Assembly (NCBI RefSeq): GCF_003854965.1
Contig: NZ_RQPI01000002.1
Location: 124,001-188,000, forward strand
Length of the DNA: 64,000 nucleotides
Direction: 5' to 3'
DNA from: Paenibacillus rhizophilus
GTDB taxonomy: Bacteria; Bacillota; Bacilli; Paenibacillales; Paenibacillaceae
Positions 1 through 8,213 of the stretch are shown here, piece by piece (within the stretch, counting starts at the first letter, position 1; each line of letters starts with the position of its first letter). Below the pieces are notes generated by a model. It saw nothing but the letters and a program-made list of their open reading frames with translations, had not been told where the DNA came from and did not search any database. The position numbers and the translations under genes were made by a program.

Positions 1-1501
1 TCATCTTTACGCCCAGGCCCCTGAACAGTCCGAGACTGTACATAAATACCTCGCGTTCAAGCAGCGAAGCCACGGCAATATAGAGCGGCAAAATGATGAT
101 ACCAAGGACGAAGGCCCCCAAAATAATAGAAAGGTAGGAATCGAATGAATAATTTACCAGATTGCTTAGATACACAATGCCCGCAAATACGGCGATATTC
201 GTGAGCCATCTGCGGAACGTGATCCAGGGACTGCGATTCATCAATTTCCGGTTGGCATAAAAGATGATATCCGTGGAACGGTATACCAGCGCGGCCACCG
301 TGCCAAGAAGCACGCCGTAGATGCCCATAAAGTTCACCAGAATCAGCGAAGCCCCGAGATTGATGCCCGATTCCAGCAGCGAACGGCTCAGCGTGTTTTT
401 AAAATGGCCGGCGATATTGATGACATTGTTGGCGGAAGAACGCGCATTGATCAGCAGCTTTTGGGCCACGAACAGGATCGGAATCCAGTACAGCACATAA
501 TTGACGTCATTGACGCCGGATGTGTACAGCGTGATGAACGGCAGGATCAGAATATAGGCAATGGTCAGCAGCGAGAAGACAAAAGCCATGAAGTACAGCT
601 CGTAAGCGTCGTAGAGCTTGATGAATCGGCTTCGTCCTTCATGATAGCTCTGCCCCAAAGCGAATCTGACGCTTGTATTTACCGTATTGACGATGTTGTC
701 GATAATGGTAAAGATCATGTTGTACATCACGTAGACGCTGACGATTTTCAGATTGGTAAAAAAGGTCAGCACCAGCACATCCGTGTTCCGGAAAATCATA
801 TAGGACAGCTCGTGGACCAGCACGAAATTTTTCTGGTTGATGGCCGCAAGATCCGGCTCTTTGTTGAAATCCAGCCATTTATAATGCCGTTTCTTGTAGA
901 TATGGAAAGCGACCATCTGAAGCATCGTCACGGCAAAATAGGAGGCCTGCACAAGCACGATATCCACGCTCTGCATCAGCAGGACGATCCGCACCAGGTT
1001 GTTGATAATATTGCCGACGGTGACGACCGAGGTATCAACATAGCTTTTTCCTTCGGCGAGCAGGTACACCCTGAATTTGCCCTGATAGTAGTAATTGATG
1101 GCCCCGCCCAGGCCGTTGAACAGAACAATGCCCATAACCTGCCACATGCCAAGCTCCGATTTGATCGCGAACGGGTAAATCACCGCAATGGCGATAACGG
1201 AGAGCAGATAGTAAAAGCCCGTTTTTTTGTAATACATGGCGGTAGCCGAAAGGATGGAATTAATGCCTTCACGATCATCTTTCGAGATCGGCTTGTACAG
1301 CGCCTGCAGCGAAGCCGCGCCCACGCCCGCTTCCAGCAGAGCCAGATACGCGATGATTTGGACAACGGAAGACACAAGCCCGTTTGCCTCCGACCCGTAA
1401 TGGATCATGATCAGCCGGGGAATGAAAATGCTGAGAACGATCGTAATCAACTGGCTGCCCAAGCCGAAGACAAGGTTAAGAATGCTCCGTTTAGCTTTCA
1501 T
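1..1501 (-). CDS. Polysaccharide flippase (Wzx/MATE-type), partial
   Basis: This gene begins at an ATG at 1501 on the minus strand and is still open at the left window edge, giving at least 500 codons. The protein is almost entirely hydrophobic, with about 12-14 predicted membrane segments separated by short basic loops, and opens with MKAKRSILNLVFGLGSQ, the usual start of oligosaccharide flippases. Such proteins move lipid-linked sugar units across the cytoplasmic membrane. The start overlaps the end of the pyruvyl transferase gene by 11 nt, so the two are probably co-translated within one surface-polysaccharide cluster. The carried sugar cannot be read from sequence. The C-terminus is outside the window. 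Confidence 0.85.
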   Translation of the reverse strand, partial: MKAKRSILNLVFGLGSQLITIVLSIFIPRLIMIHYGSEANGLVSSVVQIIAYLALLEAGVGAASLQALYKPISKDDREGINSILSATAMYYKKTGFYYLLSVIAIAVIYPFAIKSELGMWQVMGIVLFNGLGGAINYYYQGKFRVYLLAEGKSYVDTSVVTVGNIINNLVRIVLLMQSVDIVLVQASYFAVTMLQMVAFHIYKKRHYKWLDFNKEPDLAAINQKNFVLVHELSYMIFRNTDVLVLTFFTNLKIVSVYVMYNMIFTIIDNIVNTVNTSVRFALGQSYHEGRSRFIKLYDAYELYFMAFVFSLLTIAYILILPFITLYTSGVNDVNYVLYWIPILFVAQKLLINARSSANNVINIAGHFKNTLSRSLLESGINLGASLILVNFMGIYGVLLGTVAALVYRSTDIIFYANRKLMNRSPWITFRRWLTNIAVFAGIVYLSNLVNYSFDSYLSIILGAFVLGIIILPLYIAVASLLEREVFMYSLGLFRGLGVKM

Positions 1502-2654
1502 GGCCCCTCCTTGCAAAGACGCCGGGGTTTATGGCTGCCGAAGCTTCTTTGGCATTTTTGTTTTTCCCCAAATAATTGTCCAGCTTTTCGAAATGCCGCT
1601 CGGCCTGTCTAGCCAGAACGGAGACGTTCAGCCGGTTCGTGTCCAAGCTCCGGACAACCGCTTCCGGTTCCAAGGACTCCATCTTTTTGAGATCGGCGTA
1701 GGCACCCGCGAAACCGGCGTCGTTCATGACGTTGGTCGTCTTCTCGCTGTAGGCGATGGGAAACACGGGCTTGCCGAACACCCAGCCGAGAATCATGGCG
1801 TGGAACCGCGTCGCGACGATCATGCCGGAAGAGGCCAAAAGTTCGACAGCTTCCTCCAGGTTGGTCCGGTAAAAATAGGGTTTCACACGGTCGGCGTACA
1901 CCTGAGGAATTAAAGAATGAATGGCTTTGACCGCTTCCTCGTCCCCTTCATACTCACAGAAAGACATCAGCTTCACCCCGTACCCTTCTTCGACGAAAGC
2001 GACGGCGATCTCTTTTATTTTGTTGTAATACATCGCATCTAGGTCTTTAAGGCTTTCGCGGTCCGAGGGCTTGATGACGGAAATGACGACATATTTCCCG
2101 TTCTTCAGGTTATCCGGCTTGGCGTGCTGGAAAATAATGTCCGGCGCCAGCCTGACGTTGCCCAGATCCTTGAACAGGTCGTAGGAGTACCGGTCCCGAA
2201 AACAGATATCGGTGTACGTGGAGAACAGCTCTCTGTGCTTGACGTAAAACGCTTCGTCCTTGTACGGCCCAAAGTTGGCTCCAAGGACAAAGAACGGTTT
2301 TCTGCTGTCGAAAACGTCCAGCTTCCAGGTGTAATCCTCCTTCCATCTTGCCCCCTGCATAAATACCGAACCCCCGATCTGGACGACGCCGTCGCAGCTC
2401 CGGGCCAGTTTCTTCAGCAGGATATTTTGAAACTCGGTGCCATTAAATTTCTTGAGAAGCTTTCGGATTCCGCGAACCCAAATCGATTCGATCGGATATA
2501 GTGTAAGGTTGGACAGGGATGCGAAGCACTGCTTGTACTCGCTCCGGGCGGGAAGAACAAAGTGGGTTTCAGGATACCTCTCGCATAGAAGCTTGACGAA
2601 GAGATCATCGCCCAGATTAAATTTGGTGTACGCGTGAATCATGATTCTTTTCAT
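1491..2654 (-). CDS. Polysaccharide pyruvyl transferase family protein
   Basis: The 387-residue product begins MKRIMIHAYTKFNLGDD, the glycine/aspartate N-terminal motif typical of the polysaccharide pyruvyl transferase family (CsaB/WcaK type), and has the family's late motif ATRFHAMILGWVFGKP around residues 285-300. Family members transfer pyruvate from phosphoenolpyruvate onto sugar hydroxyls, forming ketals on cell-wall or exopolysaccharides; in Gram-positive bacteria such ketals can anchor S-layer proteins. It lies directly upstream of, and overlaps, a flippase gene, which supports a role in surface glycan export. The acceptor sugar and whether the product is S-layer related are unknown. 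Confidence 0.82.
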   Translation of the reverse strand: MKRIMIHAYTKFNLGDDLFVKLLCERYPETHFVLPARSEYKQCFASLSNLTLYPIESIWVRGIRKLLKKFNGTEFQNILLKKLARSCDGVVQIGGSVFMQGARWKEDYTWKLDVFDSRKPFFVLGANFGPYKDEAFYVKHRELFSTYTDICFRDRYSYDLFKDLGNVRLAPDIIFQHAKPDNLKNGKYVVISVIKPSDRESLKDLDAMYYNKIKEIAVAFVEEGYGVKLMSFCEYEGDEEAVKAIHSLIPQVYADRVKPYFYRTNLEEAVELLASSGMIVATRFHAMILGWVFGKPVFPIAYSEKTTNVMNDAGFAGAYADLKKMESLEPEAVVRSLDTNRLNVSVLARQAERHFEKLDNYLGKNKNAKEASAAINPGVFARRGHES

Positions 2655-2910
2655 TTCTTCATCCCTTCCCGCTTGTAAATGTGGGCCGTTCCATATCTTG
2701 CATTAACGGATAGCCGAAATCGGCAACGAACAGGCTCTTCAACTTGTAGAAGGAAAAGCTGATGGGAAATTTTCTGAAAACCGCTCTTACTTTGTTCCAA
2801 TTCTAAATAATCGGTTTTCCGTTTGCAATAAAGATACAAGAAATGTCAACTTTCGGCCCAAGGGCATCCTCCAAGGAGATACCGTCTACCTAATCCTTTA
2901 GAGGGTTGAA
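2655..2910. other. Non-coding stretch upstream of the pyruvyl transferase
   Basis: This stretch should carry the promoter of the minus-strand polysaccharide genes. A 62-codon frame overlaps the pyruvyl transferase start, but its composition and position give no reason to believe it. I see no convincing sigma-A pair, riboswitch or repeat here. Confidence 0.4.
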
Positions 2911-2950
2911 GAAATAAAAAGGACTCCGCCATAAAAGACGAAGTCCTTTA
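2911..2950 (-). terminator. Intrinsic terminator after ytoI
   Basis: Read on the minus strand, a 7-bp stem (AAGGACT / AGTCCTT, plus-strand arms 2919-2925 and 2942-2948) is followed by TTTTTATTTC. It lies about 70 nt past the ytoI stop codon and separates ytoI from the polysaccharide genes. Confidence 0.75.
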
Positions 2951-3018
2951 AAATGACGAAGCCCGATTCACCTTTCCGGCCCAGCGGAGTCCCGGCAGAG
3001 CAATCTCTAAGTTAAGCC

Positions 3019-4353
3019 TTATCTGTGATCGATCGATTGCAGCATCAATACGGATTTGGCTACCAGGGTTCCCTGATGGCTGATCTCGATTTCGAGCTTG
3101 CAGGTCCGTCGGCTGCTTTCCAGCAGCCTTGGCGTGACGATAACGGAGTCCTCGATCTGGACCGGCCGTACAAAATAGGTCGACATATTGTCCAGCACAT
3201 GATCGTTTCCCGTTATATCCTTGGCCGCTTTGAATGCGGCATGCATCATAAGCGTCGAAATAACCCCTTCGGAGATGGTTCCCAGATCCGTCGCCATCTG
3301 CGGGGTAATAAAGCCGTGAAAAAACAGCCTGCCCTCCTCGTCACGCTCCTCGGCAAACCCGTTCCAGATAAGATGGTCGAAGGTCTCCCCAAGCTGCGGC
3401 TGATTGCGCACGTCCCTTAGGCTCTGCAGAACCTCCTTGCGGGTAAGCGATCCTACCAGCTTGCGGTTGCGGTCGATAATGGGCAGGAAGTCTATGCCTT
3501 CCCACATCATGATCTGGGCCGCCGAGGCAAGCGACGTCTGCAGACCGACCGTGACCGGACCGCGGATCATCATCTTCTCGATCGTTTGGTCCTCCGGCAG
3601 ATCCTCTACGTCGCGGCGGCCGACGATGCCGATGACGCGGTTCCATTCATCGGTAACGGGAAACCGCTGTTCCCCGCTCTCCTTGGACAGACTGAGCAGC
3701 TCACCGATCGTGTTGGATATTTTCAGCGTGTTGATCCGCGGCTTCCGGTCGACAATATCCTCGACAAGCATAATCTTTTTCTTGATTAACCGGTCAAAAA
3801 TCGCACGGTTGATCATGTAGGCTACGGTGAAGGTATCATGGCGCGATGAGATGACCGGAAGATCAAGCTTGTCCGCCAGCTCCTTGACCTCGCGGCTGGT
3901 CCCGAAGCCGCCGGTCACAAGCACCCCCGCGCCCTGCTCCAGCGCCAGCGAATGCACGTCGTCGCGGTTGCCGACGATCAGCAGGCTGTCCGCATCGATA
4001 TAGCGAATCATGGCGTCGATCTTCATGGCGCCGATTACATATTTATGCAAAGGCTTGTCCAGTCCGTTCGCCCCTCCAAGGACATGTCCCTCGACAATGT
4101 CAACCACATCACCGAACGTAAGCTGCTCTGAGATGCCCCTGGGCTTCTTTTCCACCCGGACGGTTCCAATACGCTCCTTGGTAATGACAATCCCCAAGTT
4201 CTCCGCTTCCTTGACCGCCCGGTAAGCCGTTCCATCGCTGACAGCCATTTCCTTCGCCAGCTTCCGGACCGATATTTTAGCGCCCACCTTTAAGTTTTCA
4301 ATATGCTGCAGCAGCTGTTCGTGCTTTGTGACTGCATCGCCTTGATTGTCCAA
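3019..4353 (-). CDS. ytoI: YtoI-like DRTGG/CBS/hotdog regulator
   Basis: The 444-residue protein has the order known for Bacillus YtoI: an N-terminal winged helix-turn-helix (about residues 8-65), a DRTGG domain (about 75-185), a pair of CBS motifs (about 200-315, ending near ITDRNRKLVG-type sequence) and a C-terminal thioesterase-like hotdog domain (about 325-440). CBS domains usually bind adenosyl ligands and hotdog folds bind acyl-CoA, so the protein is plausibly a ligand-sensing transcription regulator; its ligand is unknown. Translation starts at TTG with GGAGG 8 nt upstream. Its promoter is overlapped by three 10-bp-spaced direct repeats, which suggests self-regulation. ytpI lies just upstream, the same neighbourhood as in Bacillus. 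Confidence 0.88.
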   Translation of the reverse strand: MDNQGDAVTKHEQLLQHIENLKVGAKISVRKLAKEMAVSDGTAYRAVKEAENLGIVITKERIGTVRVEKKPRGISEQLTFGDVVDIVEGHVLGGANGLDKPLHKYVIGAMKIDAMIRYIDADSLLIVGNRDDVHSLALEQGAGVLVTGGFGTSREVKELADKLDLPVISSRHDTFTVAYMINRAIFDRLIKKKIMLVEDIVDRKPRINTLKISNTIGELLSLSKESGEQRFPVTDEWNRVIGIVGRRDVEDLPEDQTIEKMMIRGPVTVGLQTSLASAAQIMMWEGIDFLPIIDRNRKLVGSLTRKEVLQSLRDVRNQPQLGETFDHLIWNGFAEERDEEGRLFFHGFITPQMATDLGTISEGVISTLMMHAAFKAAKDITGNDHVLDNMSTYFVRPVQIEDSVIVTPRLLESSRRTCKLEIEISHQGTLVAKSVLMLQSIDHR

Positions 4354-4375
4354 CTGTTACACCTCCGAACCCAAA

Positions 4376-4425
4376 ACTGTACTACACTGTACTGTATTGT
4401 AGTCGCAATCGGGTACGATCGTCAA
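4376..4425 (-). promoter_or_regulatory. ytoI promoter with three phased operator repeats
   Basis: On the minus strand TTGACG (plus 4420-4425), an 18-nt spacer and TACAAT (plus 4396-4401) form a good sigma-A promoter. On the plus strand TGTACT at 4378, TGTACT at 4388 and TGTAGT at 4398 are spaced exactly 10 bp apart and run from the -10 box across the expected start point. That is a typical position for a repressor, here most simply YtoI itself through its N-terminal HTH (inference). Confidence 0.6.
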
Positions 4426-4463
4426 ATGAATACTTTGTCTTTGATGGCGTAGGCACCCCGAAT

Positions 4464-4503
4464 CAACAAAAACGGCCTGCCCGGATCAATACCGGACAGA
4501 CCG
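4464..4503 (-). terminator. Intrinsic terminator after ytpI
   Basis: Minus-strand stem GGTCTGTCCGG / CCGGGCAGGCC (plus-strand arms 4474-4484 and 4492-4502, with one G-U pair) followed by GTTTTTG, 14 nt past the ytpI stop. Confidence 0.7.
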
Positions 4504-4516
4504 TATGCCAAAAGGG

Positions 4517-4798
4517 CTATAATCTTTGGGTAGCCCGTCCTTCTTCGTTCCATTTTCCCTGCCACATTTCCAGCTTCGCCTTTCGCACCGCATCCAGCCG
4601 TTTCTTCTTCTCCTCGTCCACCCCAATAATAAAATGCAGATGAGCGGCAATCACGAGCAGCGCAAAGGCTACCCACACTGCTCCGAACACGAACACCGGA
4701 GTCGGCCCTTCCGGCGACAATTTGGGCAGCGCATACAGGAGCATGGCCAGCGCCAGCGCCAGGTATACTACATGCTTGAACTTGTTTCTTTTTCTCAT
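4517..4798 (-). CDS. ytpI: YtpI family small membrane protein
   Basis: A 93-residue protein starting MRKRNKFKHVVYLALALAM, with two or three hydrophobic segments (about residues 9-27, 32-52) and a charged cytoplasmic tail rich in Lys/Glu. Size, topology and its position next to ytoI match the YtpI family, whose function is unknown. I chose the ATG at 4798 because AAGGAG lies just upstream; a TTG at 4819 in the same frame would add seven residues but would place that ribosome binding site inside the gene. It has its own terminator. Confidence 0.78.
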   Translation of the reverse strand: MRKRNKFKHVVYLALALAMLLYALPKLSPEGPTPVFVFGAVWVAFALLVIAAHLHFIIGVDEEKKKRLDAVRKAKLEMWQGKWNEEGRATQRL

Positions 4799-5005
4799 CT
4801 CTTCAAACAGCTCCTTCAATAACGAATCTATACTCTACTCTATGAGCAAGCCGTCCAAATTATGAGACAAGTTGTACAAAATGCCGGGAAGAGCGTACAT
4901 GGGCAGGGTCCGTTGTTTGTTTGCGTGCCGGAGGTCCTATGTGTAAAGTTATGGAAATCGGGGTGATCAAGGAGGAGAACACCGGGTAAAGAACTATCGC
5001 AGGAA

Positions 5006-5052
5006 CAAAAGAGGGTGCTTGCCGCCGGGTCTACCGGCTGCAAGCACCCTCT
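5006..5052 (-). terminator. Intrinsic terminator after yheA
   Basis: A long minus-strand hairpin with 11-bp arms (plus 5011-5021 and 5041-5051) and an inner GCCGG/CCGGC-type pairing, followed by TTTTG. It lies 37 nt beyond the yheA stop. Confidence 0.75.
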
Positions 5053-5088
5053 GTGGTATTTATTTTGAGAAAATGAATGCCTGAGTGC

Positions 5089-5433
5089 CTAAACGTCCGT
5101 TCCGTACAGATGCTCCAGGCTACCAGTAATAATCTTGTTCACGTCTTCAATAATGACGCTTAGGCGCCGTTCCGCTTCGAACAGGCGTCGGATGCTGAGG
5201 TTCATATTCAGCACTTCGAACAGCTTCTCCATCTTCTCCATCTCTTCCTGTGCCGGCATTTCCCCCGACATCATCCGTTCCTGAAGCTCCTGCTGGCTGC
5301 TGCGAAAATTGTCCAGCATCTCCTTGCTGCTCGGATCGGCCTCCACCAGCTTAAGCGCGGCGGAAATATCCGCCACCTCACTGCTTTCCTTGATTGCGCG
5401 GGCCAATTCATGCGCCTTGTCGTAGATGTTCAT
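5089..5433 (-). CDS. yheA: YheA family protein (UPF0342, YlbF/YmcA-like)
   Basis: The 114-residue, nearly all-helical protein starts MNIYDKAHELARAIKESSE and carries the characteristic stretch around EADPSSKEMLDNFR that defines the YheA/YmcA/YlbF superfamily. YlbF and YmcA act with RNase Y in Bacillus; YheA itself has no settled function. An AGGAGGAA ribosome binding site sits 7 nt before the ATG. In Bacillus subtilis yheA lies close to yheC/yheD, and here it is divergent from the YheC/YheD-type operon, so the neighbourhood is conserved. Confidence 0.85.
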   Translation of the reverse strand: MNIYDKAHELARAIKESSEVADISAALKLVEADPSSKEMLDNFRSSQQELQERMMSGEMPAQEEMEKMEKLFEVLNMNLSIRRLFEAERRLSVIIEDVNKIITGSLEHLYGTDV

Positions 5434-5573
5434 GTTAAGTTCCTCCTAAAAGTTTTGTTAGCATAACCTCATTGAGTAATCGTCGGCAAAACTCGCTTCG
5501 GAAGCGTTCGCTTTGTTTTGTGAGCCCAGTGCCTTCCTTGTGAATAAGGGGCCTTTCGGGAGATGGGTCAATC

Positions 5574-5601
5574 ACCAAGGGGCGTATGACTCCATATGAT
5601 G
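5574..5601 (+). promoter_or_regulatory. Possible mother-cell promoter of the YheC/D operon
   Basis: AC at 5574-5575, a 17-nt spacer and CATATGATG at 5593-5601 resemble the sigma-K pattern (AC, then CATAnnnTA) with one mismatch. A late-sporulation promoter would fit spore-coat genes, but the consensus is short and the match could be chance. Confidence 0.28.
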
Positions 5602-5665
5602 AATGATATGTAGACCTCAGCTGTCAAACAGCCGGCATCACGCTGCTACCGGAAGGAGATCCACG

Positions 5666-7030
5666 ATGTCAAAGCTAAAGATCCCGGTCCATACGGTGCA
5701 CTCGGGCATCCTGCAGGAGAACGCCGTCATGCTTGGCGACCGGCTCATCAAAAAACTCAAAATCCCGGCGCACGGACCAATCCTGCTTACCTTCGGTTCT
5801 TTCCGTCAGGAGGTCACCGTCATTCCGGTCCCCAAATCCGACAACCTGCGCGTCAGCGAGGGGCTGGCGAGAAGGACCGGATGGAAGGCGCGGAATGTTC
5901 TGAACGCCTCCTACGTTCCCGGAAGCCGGACGCTCCGGCTCGGACCGCTGATCGGCGTACTCGTCAGCCGGGAGCATCCCGAGCGTCCCGAAAGGCTGTT
6001 CGGTCCGATCACCCTGTTCTGCCGTGAATTGACGAATGCCTGCCATACACAAGGTGCCTTTGTCTATTTCTTTACGCCGAAAGCACTGGAGACCACTGGC
6101 TCCACCATTTCGGGCTGGGTGTATGACGAGGGCTGGAAACAATCGAAGCTGCCCATTGCCGATGTCATCAATAACAGGCTCACGACGCGCAAGGCGGAGA
6201 ATAAACCTAGCGTACAGCATTTTTTGGCGGAAGTAAAATCAAGGTACGGCACTCATTTTTTCAATGAGAAATTCCTTGACAAGACCGAGGTGTTCGAAGC
6301 GCTGCGGCGGGACTCCGCCCTCCAGCGTTACTTGCCGGAGTCCCACCCGCTCAGCGGGTTTGCGATTCTCAAGAGAATGTGCGGCCATTATCCGGTTGTG
6401 TTTCTGAAGCCTGTCCGGGGCAGTCTCGGCAAAGGCATTCTGCGGATTTCCCGAGAAGAAGGCGGCTACCGGCTGCAGTCCACGACACCGCTGGGCACCC
6501 GCAAGCAGAGTTACCCAACCCTCACCAAATTGTTTCAGACGATTGCACCGAAGATGAAGAACACCCGCTACCAGATTCAGCAAGGTCTGCCGCTGATGGA
6601 GATCGGACGCAGGCCTGTCGATTTCCGCGCACTTGTGCAAAAGAACGGCAGCGGGAAATGGGGGGTAACCTCCATTGTCGCCCGCACCGCAGGGAACAAC
6701 CATTTCGTCTCGAATTTGGCGCGGGGCGGCAGTCTCAGCACCGTTCGCGAAGCGATCGGCAAAAGCTCTATTCCACCCGGTGCCAAGGAAAGCGCGAATC
6801 TCCAACTGCCCCGGGCGGCGCTTGCCATAGCCAAAGGCGTAGAGGCCAATATTCCAGCCCATTTCGGCGAACTGGGCATCGACCTCGGAATGGATCAATC
6901 CGGCCGAACATGGCTATTGGAAGTGAATTCGAAACCGTCCAAGAACGACAACACTCCGCTGAACGACACCAAAATCAGACCGTCCGTCAAGCAGATGATT
7001 CAATACTGCCGATACCTGGCCGGTTTGTAA
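5666..7030 (+). CDS. YheC/YheD-type ATP-grasp protein 1 (long form)
   Basis: This 454-residue protein is the first gene of the operon. Residues 1-90 form an extra N-terminal domain, residues 95-200 a domain that opens LGPLIGVLVS, and residues 220-450 an ATP-grasp fold with LKPVRGSLGKGI (nucleotide loop) and LLEVNSKPSKND near the C-terminus, whose E-x-N is the metal-binding motif. Length and layout match Bacillus YheD (about 450 aa), an endospore coat-associated protein; the enzyme activity is unproven. The ATG at 5666 is preferred because GGAAGGAG lies 9 nt upstream; an earlier in-frame ATG at 5603 has none. Confidence 0.85.
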   Translation: MSKLKIPVHTVHSGILQENAVMLGDRLIKKLKIPAHGPILLTFGSFRQEVTVIPVPKSDNLRVSEGLARRTGWKARNVLNASYVPGSRTLRLGPLIGVLVSREHPERPERLFGPITLFCRELTNACHTQGAFVYFFTPKALETTGSTISGWVYDEGWKQSKLPIADVINNRLTTRKAENKPSVQHFLAEVKSRYGTHFFNEKFLDKTEVFEALRRDSALQRYLPESHPLSGFAILKRMCGHYPVVFLKPVRGSLGKGILRISREEGGYRLQSTTPLGTRKQSYPTLTKLFQTIAPKMKNTRYQIQQGLPLMEIGRRPVDFRALVQKNGSGKWGVTSIVARTAGNNHFVSNLARGGSLSTVREAIGKSSIPPGAKESANLQLPRAALAIAKGVEANIPAHFGELGIDLGMDQSGRTWLLEVNSKPSKNDNTPLNDTKIRPSVKQMIQYCRYLAGL

Positions 7031-7040
7031 GGAGGACGCC

Positions 7041-8213
7041 ATGCCTGTGACCGAAATGGGCTGTCTCGGCATTCTGACCTGCCGGGGCGTCAAAGGTTCC
7101 CCGGTGGCCGAACCCGCCTTCTGCAGCGCACTGTGCCGGGCCGCTCCATCCTACGGTCTGCGCGTCATCATCTTCACTCCCGATGGCGTATCGGACGACG
7201 GCCGGACGGTGAGCGGATTTGTCCGAACCGGCGAAGAATGGCGAGCAGCGACAGCCGAAGCACCCGATATTGTGTATAACCGGATGTTCTGCAGGAATCC
7301 GGAGGAAAGACGGAACGCCTCCCGGGCACTGCATGCGCTGGCGCGCAGCCTGGTATGGTCGAGAGGGCTGCCGGACAAGTGGAAGGTCCATCAAATCCTG
7401 CGGCGAAGCCGCAGAGCGTCTTCTCTGCTGCCCGAGACCAAACGGTATGCAGGCCGACGCAGCCTGGAGCGAATGCTCGCGGAACGGGAAGACGGGGTCT
7501 TTCTGAAGCCACGGGCAGGCACACACGGAAAGCGTACCCTGCATGCTGCACTCTGGGGAACGTCATCCGGAGGACTGTTTGTAAGGGGCCGGGACGGAGA
7601 AAACCGGGAGATCGTCCGCGGCTTTGATGACCGCCGCGACGGACTGGAATGGATCGACCGCTTTATCGGCAAGCAGGGCTTTATCATGCAGCCGTTCCTG
7701 CGGCTGACCGGCGGTGGACAGCCGTTCGATGTCCGCGTGCTAATGCAGAAGGACGGCGGCGGCGGCTGGACGCTCGCCGGAATGGCTGCCCGCCTTGGCC
7801 CGTGCGGTTCGCTTACCTCGAACCTTCACGGCGGAGGAACCGCGGTGCATCCCGCTTCCTTTTTGCGGAAGCAATACGGCGGGGCCGCGGAAGATATTCT
7901 GCGTGAGGTGGAACTCAGCGCCGCCTTTCTTCCGCCGCTGCTTGAGGCAGCCTTCGGGCGTCTCGGCGAGCTCGGGCTCGATTTCGGCATCGATCCCGGA
8001 GGCCGGATCTGGCTGCTGGAGGCGAACTCCAAGCCGGGCCGCTCGGCATTCACGCTGACGGGCGACAGAGACGCCGCGCGGCGCTCGGCGGAAAACCCTC
8101 TCTCTTACGCCCGATACTTGCTGCTGACGCGGCGCCGTTCTCCCCGCAGCGCCGAAAGCTTACGCGGATTATCCGGAAGATTGATATCAATGGTGCCTAA
8201 GGAGGATTCATAA
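7041..8213 (+). CDS. YheC/YheD-type ATP-grasp protein 2 (short form)
   Basis: A 390-residue protein that lacks the extra N-terminal domain and starts directly with the MGCLGILTCRG segment, so it resembles Bacillus YheC (about 360 aa). The ATP-grasp core shows FLKPRAGTHGKRTL, where the usual nucleotide-binding glycine loop is altered, and the metal-binding LLEANSKPGRSAF. TAAGGAGGACGCC precedes the ATG, 10 nt after the previous stop. Codon use is noticeably more GC-rich and arginine-rich than in its paralogues. It probably acts at the spore surface with its neighbours (inference). Confidence 0.83.
   Translation: MPVTEMGCLGILTCRGVKGSPVAEPAFCSALCRAAPSYGLRVIIFTPDGVSDDGRTVSGFVRTGEEWRAATAEAPDIVYNRMFCRNPEERRNASRALHALARSLVWSRGLPDKWKVHQILRRSRRASSLLPETKRYAGRRSLERMLAEREDGVFLKPRAGTHGKRTLHAALWGTSSGGLFVRGRDGENREIVRGFDDRRDGLEWIDRFIGKQGFIMQPFLRLTGGGQPFDVRVLMQKDGGGGWTLAGMAARLGPCGSLTSNLHGGGTAVHPASFLRKQYGGAAEDILREVELSAAFLPPLLEAAFGRLGELGLDFGIDPGGRIWLLEANSKPGRSAFTLTGDRDAARRSAENPLSYARYLLLTRRRSPRSAESLRGLSGRLISMVPKEDS

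Noticed and set aside
404..1612. Plus-strand 402-codon frame across the flippase gene
   Set aside because: Antisense to a clear membrane transporter; His/Asp/Gln-rich composition and no ribosome binding site, as expected for a shadow frame.
2651..2839. Minus-strand 62-codon frame before the pyruvyl transferase
   Set aside because: Overlaps the start of the real gene, no family resemblance, no good ribosome binding site.
4840..5043. 67-codon minus-strand frame upstream of ytpI
   Set aside because: It reads through the yheA terminator and has a Cys/Thr/Pro composition unlike a real protein.
5465..5515. Hairpin GCTTCGGAAGC region upstream of yheA as a riboswitch
   Set aside because: Short stem without terminator or sequestered ribosome binding site; no riboswitch class fits.
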